The notes under the pieces were generated by a model that saw nothing but the letters and a program-made list of their open reading frames with translations, was not told the DNA's origin and made no database searches. Below are positions 46,024 to 57,986 of a stretch of DNA of 64,000 nucleotides, piece after piece. How positions within the stretch are numbered: position 1 is the first letter of the stretch; each line of letters begins with the position of its first letter. Made by a program: the position numbers and the translations under genes. Origin of the DNA: Eutreptiella sp. 'Long Island Sound 2002' (Eukaryota; Euglenozoa; Euglenophyceae; Eutreptiales; Eutreptiaceae). The stretch spans positions 40,378,090 through 40,442,089 of the forward strand of contig OZ038382.1 of NCBI GenBank assembly GCA_964036045.1, read 5' to 3'.

Positions 46024-48715
46024 CGCTCGCCTCGTCTCGTCAAGCCAAGGCATGGCTGGCTTGGCTTGGCATGGTATGGTATGGTATGGCTTGGTGCGAG
46101 AGCCAGGTGCTTTCATAATGAAGTGCGGTGATACTTGCCGAGACAATATCCCGAAATTCAATTCGGGACTTTCTGTCAAGTTATTGCAGCTCCCCCTTCA
46201 GGGTTCCGGGAAGGCATTAGGCGACAATTTAGAAGGGGCATGTTCCATATTTTTGCAAAAAAGTTTCATTTTGGTACGCCACATTTATTGGATTTTCAGG
46301 TTGCTGCGTGGTGGTTGGCTAGGCTGTACGCGTGCTTTCGTAAAGTGGCACCTTTGGCCCTACCCGTTGAATTCCTCGCTTTGGTCCACTGCCACCACAC
46401 ACCCACACTGCCATTGCACCCCCCGCCACCCCCGCGCGCGCGCTCGCTCGCCTCGTCTCGTCAAGCCAAGGCATGGCTGGCTTGGCTTGGCATGGTATGG
46501 TATGGTATGGCTTGGTGCGAGAGCCAGGTGCTTTCATAATGAAGTGCGGTGATACCTGCCGACACAATATCTCAAAATTGAATTCGGGACTTTTTGTCAA
46601 GTTATTGCAGCTCCCCCTTCAGGGTTCCGGGAAGGCATTAGATGACAATTTAGAAGGGGCCTGTTCCATATTTTTGCAAAAAAGTTTCATTTTGGTACGC
46701 CACATTTATTGGATTTTCAGGTTGCTGCGTGGTGGTTGGCTAGGCTGTACGCGTGCTTTCGTAAAGTGGCACCTTTGGCCCTACCCGTTGAAGTTTTCGC
46801 TTTGGTCCACTGCCACCACACACCCACACTGCCATTGCACCCCCCGCCAGCCCCGCGCGCGCGCTCGCTCGCCTCGTCTCGTTAAGCCAAGGCATAGCTG
46901 GCTTGGCTTGGCATGGTATGGTATGGTATGGCTTGGTGCGAGAGCCAGGTGCTTTCATAATGAAGTGCGGTGATACCTGCCGACACAATATCTCAAAATT
47001 GAATTCGGGACTTTTTGTCAAGTTATTGCAGCTCCCCCTTCAGGGTTCCGGCAAGGCATTAGACGACAATTTAGAAGGGGCATGTTCCATATTTTTGCAA
47101 AAAAGTTTCATTTTGGTACGCCACATTTATTGGATTTTCATGTTGCTGCGTGGTGGTTGGCTAGGCTGTACGCGTGCTTTCGTAAGATGGCACCTTTGGC
47201 CCTACCCGTTGAAGTTTTCGCTCTGGTCCACTGCCACCACACACCCACACTGCCATTGCACCCCCCGCCACCCCCGCGCGCGCGCTCGCTCGCCTCGTCT
47301 CGTCAAGCCAAGGCATGGCTGGCTTGGCTTGGCATGGTATGGTATGGTATGGCTTGGTGCGAGAGCCAGGTGCTTTCATAATGAAGTGCGGTGATACCTG
47401 CCGACACAATATCTCAAAATTGAATTCGGGACTTTTTGTCAAGTTATTGCAGCTCCCCCTTCAGGGTTCCGGGAAGGCATTAGGCGACAATTTAGAAGGG
47501 GCATGTTCCATATTTTTGCAAAAAAGTTTCATTTTGGTATGCCACATTTATTGGATTTTCAGGCTGCTGCGTGGTGGTTGGCTAGGCTGTACGCGTGCTT
47601 TCGTAAGATGGCATTTTTGGCCCTACCCGTTGAAGTTTTCGCTCTGGTCCACTGCCTACACACACCCACACTGCCATTGCACCCCCCGCCACCCCCGCGC
47701 GCGCGCTCGCTCGCCTCGTCTCGTCAAGCCAAGGCATGGCTGGCTTGGCTTGGCATGGTATGGTATGGTATGGCTTGGTGCGAGAGCCAGGTGCTTTCAT
47801 AATGAAGTGCGGTGATACCTGCCGACACAATATCTCAAAATTGAATTCGGGACTTTTTGTCAAGTTATTGCAGCTCCCCCCTCAGGGTTCCAGCAAGGCA
47901 TTAGAGGACAATTTAGAAGGGGCATGTTCCATATTTTTGCAACAAAGTTTCATTTTGGTACGCCACATTTATTGGATTTTCAGGCTGCTGCGTGGTGGTT
48001 GGCTAGGCTGTACGCGTGCTTTCGTAAGATGGCACCTTTGGCCCTACCCGTTGAAGTTTTCGCTCTGGTCCACTGCCACCACACACCCACACTGCCATTG
48101 CACCCCCCGCCACCCCCGCGCGCGCGCTCGCTCGCCTCGTCTCGTCAAGCCAAGGCATGGCTGGCTTGGCTTGGCTTGGCATGGTATGGTATGGCTTGGT
48201 GCGAGAGCCAGGTGCTTTCATAATGAAGTGCGGTGATACCTGCCGACACAATATCTCAAAATTGAATTCGGGACTTTTTGTCAAGTTATTGCAGCTCCCC
48301 CTTCAGGGTTCCGGGAAGGCATTAGGCGACAATTTAGAAGGGGCATGTTCCATATTTTTGCAAAAAAGTTTCATTTTGGTACGCCACATTTATTGGATTT
48401 TCAGGTTGTTGCGTGGTGGTTGGCTAGGCTGTACGCGTGCTTTCGTAAGGTGGCACCTTTGGCCCTACCCGTTGAAGTTTCCGCTTTGGTCCACTGCCAC
48501 CACAGACCCACACTGCCATTGCACCCCCCGCCACCCCCGCGCGCGCGCTCGCTCGCCTCGTCTCGTCAAGCCAAGGCATGGCTGGCTTGGCTTGGCATGG
48601 TATGGTATGGTATGGCTTGGTGCGAGAGCCAGGTGCTTTCATAATGAAGTGCGGTGATACCTGCCGACACAATATCTCAAAATTGAATTCGGGACTTTTT
48701 GTCAAGTTATTGCAG

Positions 48716-51000
48716 CTCTGCCTTCAGGGTTCCGGGAAGGCATGAGACGACAATTTAGAAGGGGCATGTTCCATATTTTTGCAAAAAAGTTTCATTTTGG
48801 TACGCCACATTTATTGGATTTTCAGGTTGTTGCGTGGTGGTTGGCTAGGCTGTACGCGTGCTTTCGTAAAGTGGCACCTTTGGCCCTACCCGTTGAAGTT
48901 TTCGCTCTGGTCCACTGCCACCACACACCCACACTGCCATTGCACCCCCCGCCACCCCTGCGCGCGCGCTCGCTGGCCTCGTCTCGTCAAGCCAAGGCAT
49001 GGCTGGCTTGGCTTGGCATGGTATGGTATGGTATGGCTTGGTGCGAGAGCCAGGTGCTTTCATAATGAAGTGCGGTGAGACTTGCCGAGACAATATCTCA
49101 AAATTGAATTCGCGACTTTCTGCCAAGTTATTGCAGCTCCCCCTTCAGGGTTCCGGGAAGGCATTAGGCGACAATTTAGAAGGGGCATGTTCCAGATTTT
49201 TGCAAAAAAGTTTCATTTTGGTACGCCACATTTATTGGATTTTCAGGTTGCTGCGTGGTGGTTGGCTAGGCTGTACGCGTGCTTTCGTAAAGTGGCACCT
49301 TTGGCCCTACCTGTTGAATTCCTCGCTTTGGTCCACCGCCACCACACACCCACACTGCCATTGCACCCCCCGCCAGCCCCGCGCGCGCGCTCGCTCGCCT
49401 CGTCTCGTCAAGCCAAGGCATGGCTGGCTTGGCTTGGCATGGTATGGTATGGTATGGCTTGGTGCGAGAGCCAGGTGCTTTCATAATGAAGTGCGGTGAT
49501 ACCTGCCGGCACAATATCTCAAAATTGAATTCGGGACTTTTTGTCAAGTTATTGCAGCTCCCCCTTCAGGGTTCTGGGAAGGCATTAGACGACAATTTAG
49601 AAGGGGCCTGTTCCATATTTTTGCAAAAAAGTTTCATTTTGGTACGCCACATTTATTGGACTTTCAGGTTGCTGCGTGGTGGTTGGCTAGGCTGTACGCG
49701 TGCTTTCGTAAAGTGGCACCTTTGGCCCTACCCGTTGAAGTTTCCGCTTTGGTCCACTGCCACCACACACCCACACTGCCATTGCACCCCCCGCCACCCC
49801 CGCGCGCGCGCTCGCTCGCCTCGTCTCGTCAAGCCAAGGCATGGCTGGCTTGGCTTGGCATGGTATGGTATGGTATGGCTTGGTGCGAGAGCCAGGTGCT
49901 TTCATAATGAAGTGCGGTGATACCTGCCGACACAATATCTCAAAATTGAATTCGGGACTTTTTGTCAAGTTATTGCAGCTCTGCCTTCAGGGTTCCGGGA
50001 AGGCATGAGACGACAATTTAGAAGGGGCATGTTCCATATTTTTGCAAAAAAGTTTCATTTTGGTACGCCACATTTATTGGATTTTCAGGTTGTTGCGTGG
50101 TGGTTGGCTAGGCTGTACGCGTGCTTTCGTAAAGTGGCACCTTTGGCCCTACCTGTTGAAGTTTTCGCTCTGGTCCACTGCCACCACACACCCACACTGT
50201 CATTGCACCCCCCGCCACCCCTGCGCGCGCGCTCGCTCGCCTCGTCTCGTCAAGCCAAGGCATGGCTGGCTTGGCTTGGCATGGTATGGTATGGTATGGC
50301 TTGGTGCGAGAGCCAGGTGCTTTCATAATGAAGTGCGGTGAGACTTGCCGAGACAATATCTCAAAATTGAATTCGGGACTTTCTGCCAAGTTATTGCAGC
50401 TCCCCCTTCAGGGTTCCGGGAAGGCATTAGGCGACAATTTAGAAGGGGCATGTTCCATATTTTTGCAAAAAAGTTTCATTTTGGTACGCCACATTTATTG
50501 GATTTTCAGGTTGCTGCGTGGTGGTTGGCTAGGCTGTACGCGTGCTTTCGTAAAGTGGCACCTTTGGCCCTACCCGTTGAATTCCTCGCTTTGGTCCACC
50601 GCCACCACACACCCACACTGCCATTGCGGCCCCCCGCCAGCCCCGCGCGCGCGCTCGCTCGCCTCGTCTCGTCAAGCCAAGGCATGGCTGGCTTGGCTTG
50701 GCATGGTATGGTATGGTATGGCTTGGTGCGAGAGCCAGGTGCTTTCATAATGAAGTGCGGTGATACCTGCCGGCACAATATCTCAAAATTGAATTCGGGA
50801 CTTTTTGTCAAGTTATTGCAGCTCCCCCTTCAGGGTTCCGGGAAGGCATTAGACGACAATTTAGAAGGGGCCTGTTCCATCTTTTTGCAAAAAAGTTTCA
50901 TTTTGGTACGCCACATTTATTGGATTTTCAGGTTGCTGCGTGGTGGTTGGCTAGGCTGTACGCGTGCTTTCGTAAAGTGGCACCTTTGGCCCTACCCGTT
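48716..51000 (+). repeat. Second trimer duplication inside the satellite
   Basis: Private variants repeat 1,263-1,264 bp apart: GCTCTGCCTTCAGG with GGCATGAGACG (48716 and 49979), GGTGAGACTTGCCG (49074 and 50337), TTTCTGCCAAG (49117 and 50380), GTCCACCGCC (49332 and 50595) and CTGCCGGCAC (49503 and 50767). One extra base near 50628 explains the 1,264 spacing on the right. Confidence 0.85.
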
Positions 51001-53208
51001 GAAGTTTCCGCTTTGGTCCACTGCCACCACACACCCACACTGCCATTGCACCCCCCGCCACCCCCGCGCGCGCGCTCGCTCGCCTCGTCTCGTCAAGCCA
51101 AGGCATGGCTGGCTTGGCTTGGCATGGTATGGTATGGTATGGCTTGGTGCGAGAGCCAGGTGCTTTCATAATGAAGTGCGGTGATACCTGCCGACACAAT
51201 ATCCCAAAATTGAATTCGGTACTTTCTGTCAAGTTATTGCAGCTCCCCTTTCAGGGTTCTGGGAAGGCATTAGACGACAATTTAGAAGGGGCATGTTCCA
51301 TATTTTTGCAAAAAAGTTTCATTTTGGTACGCCACATTTATTGGATTTTCAGGTTGCTGCGTGGTGGTTGGCTAGGCTGTACGCGTGCTTTCGTAAGATG
51401 GCACCTTTGGCCCTACCCGTTGAAGTTTTCGCTTTGGTCCACTGCCACCACACACCCACACTGCCATTGCACCCCCCGCCACCCCCGCGCGCGCGCTCGG
51501 TCGCCTCGTCTCGTCAAGCCAAGGCATGGCTGGCTTGGCTTGGCATGGTATGGTATGGTATGGCTTGGTGCGAGAGCCAGGTGCTTTCATAATGAAGTGC
51601 GGTGATACCTGCCGACACAATAACTCAAAATTGAATTCGGGACTTTTTGTCAAGTTATTGCAGCTCCCCCTTCAGGGTTCAGGGAAGGCATTAGGCGACA
51701 ATTTAGAAGGGGCATGTTCCATATTTTTGCAAAAAAGTTTCATTTTGGTACGCCACATTTATTGGATTTTAAGGTTGTTGCGTGGTGGTTGGCTAGGCTG
51801 TACGCGTGCTTTCGTAAGGTGGCACCTTTGGCCCTACCCGTTGAAGTTTTCGCTTTGGTCCACTGCCACCACACACCCACACTACCATTGCACCCCCAGC
51901 CACCCCCGCGCGCGCGCTCGCTCGCCTCGTCTCGTCAAGCCAAGGCATGGCTGGCTTGGCTTGGCATGTTATGGTATGGTATGGCTTGGTGCGAGAGCCA
52001 GGTGCTTTCATAATGAAGTGCGGTGATACCTGCCGACACAATATCTCAAAATTGAATTCGGGACTTTTTGTCAAGTTATTGCAGCTCCCCCTTCAGGGTT
52101 CCGGCAAGGCATTAGACGACAATTTAGAAGGGGCATGTTCCATATTTTTGCAAAAAAGTTTCATTTTGGTACGCCACATTTATTGGATTTTCAGGTTGCT
52201 GCATGGTGGTTGGCTAGGCTGTACGCGTGCTTTCGTAAGATGGCACCTCGGCCCTACCCGTTGAAGTTTTCGCTCTGGTCCACTGCCACCACACACCCAC
52301 ACTGCCATTGCACCCCCCGCCACCCCCGCGCGCGCGCTCGCTCGCCTCGTCTCGTCAAGCCAAGGCATGGCTGGCTTGGCTTGGCATGGTATGGTATGGT
52401 ATGGCTTGGTGCGAGAGCCAGGTGCTTTCATAATGAAGTGCGGTGATACCTGCCGACACAATATCTCAAAATTGAATTCGGGACTTTTTGTCAAGTTATT
52501 GCAGCTCCCCCTTCAGGGTTCCGGGAAGGCATTAGACCACAATTTAGAAGGGGCATGTTCCATATTTTTGCAAAAAAGTTTCATTTTGGTACGCCACATT
52601 TATTGGATTTTCAGGTTGTTGCGTGGTGGTTGGCTAGGCTGTACGCGTGCTTTCGTAAGGTGGCACCTTTGGCCCTACCCGTTGAAGTTTTCGCTCTGGT
52701 CCACTGCCACCACACACCCACACTGCCATTGCACCCCCCGCCACCCCCGCGCGCGCGCTCGCTCGCCTCGTCTCGTCAAACCAAGGCATGGCTGGCTTGG
52801 CTTGGCATGGTATGGTATGGTATGACTTGGTGCGAGAGCCAGGTGCTTTCATAATGAAGTGCGGTGATACTTGCCGAGACAATATCTCAAAATTGAATTC
52901 GGGACTTTTTGTGAAGTTATTGCAGCTCCCCCTTCAGGGTTCCGGAAAGGCATTAGGCGTCAATTTAGAAGGGGCATGTTCCATATTTTTGCAAAAAAGT
53001 TTCATTTTGGTACGCCACAATTATTGGATTTTCAGGTTGCTGCGTGGTGGTCGGCTAGGCTGTACGCGTGCTTTCGTAAAGTGGCACCTTTGGCCCTACC
53101 CGTTGAATTCCTCGCTTTGGTCCACTGCCACCACACACCCACACTGCGATTGCACCCCCTGCCACCCCCGCGCGCGCGCTCGCTCGCCTCGTCTCGTCAA
53201 GCCAAGGC

Positions 53209-55880
53209 ATGGCTGGCTTGGCTTGGCATGGTATGGTATGGTATGGCTTGGTGCGAAAGCCAGGTGCTTTCATAATGAAGTGCGGTGATACTTGCCGAGA
53301 CAATATCTCAAAATTGAATTCGGGACTTTCTGCCAAGTTTTTGCAGCTCCCCCTTCAGGGTTCTGGGAAGGCATTAGGCGACAATTTAGAAGGGGCATGT
53401 TCCATATTTTTGCAAAAAAGTTTCATTTTGGTACGCCACATTTATTAGATTTTCAGGTTGCTGCGTGGTGGTTGGCTAGGCTGTACGCGTGCTTTCGTAA
53501 AGTGGCACCTTTGGCCCTACCCGTTGAATTCCTCGCTTTGGTCCACTGCCACCACACACCCACACTGCCATTGCACCCCCCGCCACCCCCGCGCGCGCGC
53601 TCGATCGCCTCGTCTCGTCAAGCCAAGGCATGGCTGGCTTGGCTTGGCATGGTATGGTATGGTATGGCTTGGTGCGAGAGCCAGGTGCTTTCATAATGAA
53701 GTGCGGTGATACCTGCCGACACAATATCTCAAAATTGAATTCGGGACTTTTTGTCAAGTTATTGCAGCTCCCCCTTCAGGGTTCCGGGAAGGCATTAGGC
53801 GACAATTTAGAAGGGGCCTGTTCCATATTTTTGCAAAAAAGTTTCATTTTGGTACGCCACATTTATTGGATTTTCAGGTTGCTGCGTGGTGGTTGGCTAG
53901 GCTGTACGCGTGCTTTCGTAAGATGGCACCTTTGGCCCTACCCGTTGAAGTTTTCGCTTTGGTCCACTGCCACCACACACCCACACTGCCATTGCACCCC
54001 CCGCCACCCCCGCGCGCGCGCTCGCTCGCCTCGTCTCGTCAAGCCAAGGCATGGCTGGCTTGGCTTGGCATGGTATGGTATGATATGGCTTGGTGCGAGA
54101 GCCAGGTGCTTTCATAATGAAGTGCGGTGATACCTGCCGACACAATATCTCAAAATTGAATTCGGGACTTTCTGTCAAGTTACTGCAGCTCCCCCTTCAG
54201 GGTTCCGGGAAGGCATTAGGCGACAATTTAGAAGGGGCATGTTCCATATTTTTGCAAAAAAGCTTCATTTTGGTACGCCACATTTATTGGATTTTCAGGT
54301 TGCTGCGTGGTGGTTGGCTAGGCTGTACGCGTGCTTTCGTAAGATGGCACCTTTGGCCCTACCCGTTGAAGTTTTTGCTCTGGTCCACTGCCACCACACA
54401 CCCACACTGCCATTGCACCCCCCGCCACCCCCGCGCGCGCGCTCGCTCGCCTCGTCTCGTCAAGCCAAGGCATGGCTGGCTTGGCTTGGCATGGTATGGT
54501 ATGGTATGGCTTGGTGCGAGAGCCAGGTGCTTTCATAATGAAGTGCGGTAATACCTGCCGACACAATATCTCAAAATTGAATTCGGGACTTTCTGTCAGG
54601 TTACTGCAGCTCCCCCTTCAGGGTTCCGGAAAGGCATTAGGCGACAATTTGGAAGGGGCATGTTCCATATTTTTGCAAAAAAGTTTCATTTTGGTACGCC
54701 ACATTTATTAGATTTTCAGGTTGCTGCGTGGTGGTTGGCTAGGCTGTACGCGTGCTTTCGTAAAGTGGCACCTTTGGCCCTACCCGTTGAATTCCTCGCT
54801 TTGGTCCACTGCCACCACACACCCACACTGCCATTGCACCCCCCGCCACCCCCGCGCGCGCGCTTGCTCGCCTCGTCTCGTCAAGCCAAGGCATGGCTGG
54901 CTTGGCTTGGCATGGTATGGTATGGTATGGCTTGGTGCGAGAGCCAGGTGCTTTCATAATGAAGTGCGGTGATACCTGCCGACACAATATCTCAAAATTG
55001 AATTCGGGACTTTTTGTCAAGTTATTGCAGCTCCCCCTTCAGGGTTCCGGGAAGGCATTAGGCGACAATTTAGAAGGGGCCTGTTCCATATTTTTGCAAA
55101 AAAGCTTCATTTTGGTACGCCACATTTATTGGATTTTCAGGTTGCTGCGTGGTGGTTGGCTAGGCTGTACGCGTGCTTTCGTAAGATGGCACCTTTGGCC
55201 CTACCCGTTGAAGTTTTCGCTTTGGTCCACTGCCACCACACACCCACACTGCCATTGCACCCCCCGCCACCCCCGCGCGCGCGCTCGCTCGCCTCGTCTC
55301 GTCAAGCCAAGGCATGGCTGGCTTGGCTTGGCATGGTATGGTATGGTATGGCTTGGTGCGAGAGCCAGGTGCTTTCATAATGAAGTGCGGTGATACCTGC
55401 CGACACAATATCTCAAAATTGAATTCGGGACTTTCTGTCAAGTTACTGCAGCTCCCCCTTCAGGGTTCCGGGAAGGCATTAGGCGACAATTTAGAAGGGG
55501 CATGTTCCATATTTTTGCAAAAACGTTTCATTTTGGTACGCCACATTTATTGGATTTTCAGGTTGCTGCGTGGTGGTTGGCTAGGCTGTACGCGTGCTTT
55601 CGTAAGATGGCACCTTTGGCCCTACCCGTTGAAGTTTTTGCTCTGGTCCACTGCCACCACACACCCACACTGCCATTGCACCCCCCGCCACCCCCGCGCG
55701 CGCGCTCGCTCGCCTCGTCTCGTCAAGCCAAGGCATGGCTGGCTTGGCTTGGCATGGTATGGTATGGTATGGCTTGGTGCGAGAGCCAGGTGCTTTCATA
55801 ATGAAGTGCGGTGATACCTGCCGACACAATATCTCAAAATTGAATTCGGGACTTTCTGTCAAGTTACTGCAGCTCCCCCT
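53209..55880 (+). repeat. Third trimer-period region at the right end of the satellite
   Basis: Monomers repeat with a 1,263-bp period: TTTATTAGATTTTC at 53441 and 54704, GAATTCCTCGC just downstream in both, and GTTACTGCAGC and TTTTTGCTC variants shared between the 54.2-kb and 55.4-55.9-kb monomers. The youngest duplications are therefore close to the junction with the GC-rich locus. Confidence 0.8.
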
Positions 55881-56226
55881 TCAGGGTTCCGGGAAGGCAT
55901 TAGGCGACAATTTGGAAGGGGCATGTTCCATATTTTTGCAAAAAAGTTTCATTTTGGTACGCCACATTTATTGGATTTTCAGGTTGCTGCGTGGTGGTTG
56001 GCTAGGCTGTACGCGTGCTTTCGTAAGATGGCACCTTTGGCCCTACCCGTTGAAGTTTTTGCTCTGGTCCACTGCCACCACACACCCACACTGCCATTGC
56101 ACCCCCCGCCACCCCCGCGCGCGCGCTCGCTCGCCTCGTCTCGTCAAGCCAAGGCATGGCTGGCTTGGCTTGGCATGGTATGGTATGGTATGGCTTGGTG
56201 CGAGAGCCAGGTGCTTTCATAATGAA

Positions 56227-57947
56227 CGTGGGCGGGCTGCACCCACTCGTGGCTCCTCTGGCCCCACTACCGCCAGGCGGTGCACGAGGCGGCCCGCCAC
56301 CTCCCACCTGGGGACAAGGCCCTGTGGGTGGCCTCGTTGCGCTCCGCAGGCGCCACGTGGACGGAGGTGTTCTGCTCCGGACTGATGCCCGAGGACGCGG
56401 AGGCGCAGCTCCGCGCCATAACCCGATACGACCCGCCGGGAGGGACCTCGGTGGACGACTTCCTCCACCACATGCTCCGGCTAGGGGACCTCGCGTGGGA
56501 GCTTCGCAACCACCGGCTGGAGCAACTCCTCCACGACCCCCTAAGCGCGGCGGCCCGGGCGCACTGGTGGCTCACTGCGGCGGAGGGCGACCACCCTCCC
56601 CCTCCCCCGCGCCCTGACAAGGACTTCGTAGCCTCCCTCCGTGTTGTGAATGGCACTCTGGAGTGCCCACTCCAAGAGGGCCCCCACCTGTATCAGGACC
56701 TGCCGGGGGGGTTCTCGAAGCACCTACAAGACGCCCTTTTCCCACCGTGGATCATCGGGCGCGGCTCCATGACCGCATGGGAGGCGCGCATCGTGGGAGA
56801 TGAGTGGGCGCGGGAGTGGGACCGGTGGTGCGCCGCCACGCGCGCCCCGGAGACCCCTGCGCAACGATACGCCGCCATCCCGCTCCGGGGGTGGGGGCCG
56901 GACACCCGGCCGAGACCCACCATGGTCCGAGGGGCGGGACCTGACCACCCGTGGGACGCGGCGACAGGGGAATGGCTGCAGGCGGCCCCGGGGCCGCAAA
57001 CGGGATGGACTGGGGACGTATCCTCACTCGTCAGGACGCCCGTCCCGCCCCGCATCGTCCTTCACACCGCCAACGTGCTCCGGGCCACGGAGATACGCAC
57101 GTGGGGACACGCTGCGGCCACCGTCCGGTGGCAACCCCCAGAGGACGGGGCCACCAAACTCACTGTGGCGCACTTCAAAGCGGGGGGACCGGTATACGAC
57201 GACGCCCTGTCCCGGCTGGGCGACACGCAGGGGCCCTTACTCCTCATGCTCCCCACCGGTATCGCAGCCGCGCTGCGCCAGGAACTGGACGGCTGCGAAG
57301 GGCTGCGAGTGGGGTGGGAAGCGGTCGCGGACGGCACCCTACTGGCCCTCCTCCACAGGGACACCGCGAACGGGTGCCAATGGGACGCGCTGACGCCCCA
57401 CCTCACCGGGCGCCACGTGTACATGGCGAGCCCCCCCCAGGGGCACCCCCGCCCGTCGTGGGACGACCTCATCGCCGCCTTCCACGACCACGGGATCCTC
57501 CCCGGCGACACGTGGCAGGAGGTCCAGCGGAAGACGCTTGGCAAGGACTACCGGCGCCGCGTCCGCGCCCGCTTGCTGGAGATCCGGGACCCCCTCCGAC
57601 AGAGGTGGGACGACCTCTGGCTCCGCCATCTCGACCCTTGGTCGCCGCCCTCCCACCTCCCGCACACCTGCCGACTCTGCGGAGAGCGTGACACGGTGTC
57701 CTCCGCAGCAGCGACAGGCGCCAACAGGTGCGAGCGGTGCACCCAGGTAGCCGCGTGCCCCTGGCCCGAACCTCCCGCAGGTCCGCGCAGGCGCACAGAG
57801 GAGGAGGCCTTGCGCCGGCGCATCGAGGGGGCACACACCCCCTCACACGAACAGGCGGGCCCCGCGGGCGCTGCCCTTCTATGGATCCACGTGCACCTGC
57901 GGGACCCCACATCCATTGCGCACCTGTCGCACGTGTTCGCCCCCTAA
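56227..57947 (+). CDS. GC-rich ORF 1, unrecognised protein with CxxC pairs, 5' end cut by the satellite junction
   Basis: The frame is open from the satellite breakpoint (an in-frame TGA at 56223-56225 belongs to the satellite) to the TAA at 57945-57947, about 573 codons. No ATG lies at the start, and the coherent sequence (WLLWPHYRQAVHEAARHL ...) runs right up to the junction, so the N-terminus is missing. The protein is rich in Trp, His, Arg and Asp. Near the C-terminus lies CRLC ... CERC (Cys codons at 57669, 57678, 57729, 57738), a possible zinc-binding ribbon, preceded by a basic helical stretch (DYRRRVRARLLEIRDPLRQ). I do not recognise the family; C-terminal Cys-rich zinc segments occur in some retroelement proteins, but no RT motif is visible here. 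High third-position GC and balanced composition make it more believable than the opposite-strand frames. ORF 2 follows in the same frame after one stop. Confidence 0.55.
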
Positions 57948-57986
57948 CCCCCACCCGCCGCCCCCCTTTGCAGAGCCCGCAGCACC
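57948..57986 (+). promoter_or_regulatory. Pyrimidine tract and AG acceptor-like site before ORF 2
   Basis: Between the ORF 1 stop and the ORF 2 ATG lie 39 nt with no stop in the shared frame. They contain CCGCCCCCCTTTGCAG, whose AG is at 57972-57973, 13 nt before the ATG at 57987. This has the form of a 3' splice site. In a genome with trans-splicing it could be a spliced-leader acceptor; an ordinary intron end or chance in C-rich DNA are the alternatives. Confidence 0.35.

Larger units (their letters stand above)
19670..56226 (+). repeat. 421-bp satellite array, main block (about 86.8 monomers)
   Basis: The same monomer repeats head to tail with a period of 421 bp; the ATGGCTGGCTTGG landmark recurs from 19955 to 56156, 87 times. 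A few monomers are 420 or 422 bp (for example a lost T at 28574 and 33204, a gained base near 27061 and 50628). Each monomer holds: TTTTTGCAAAAAAG, a pyrimidine-rich CCACCCCC segment, an alternating CG tract of 9-14 bp, an inverted repeat CAAGCCA/TGGCTTG, three or more TGGTA pentamers, and a GAATTC in most copies. Because 421 is not a multiple of 3, any reading frame rotates between monomers; substitutions change amino acids freely. I therefore read it as noncoding satellite, possibly centromeric or heterochromatic. Confidence 0.98.

Noticed and set aside
19670-56226. Tandem gene array encoding a 99-166 residue protein
   Set aside because: 421 bp is not a multiple of 3, one-base indels occur, and substitutions are spread without codon-position bias; both strands and several frames are equally open.
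19670-56226. CRISPR array
   Set aside because: The whole 421-bp unit is repeated without short repeats alternating with unique spacers, and the setting is eukaryotic.
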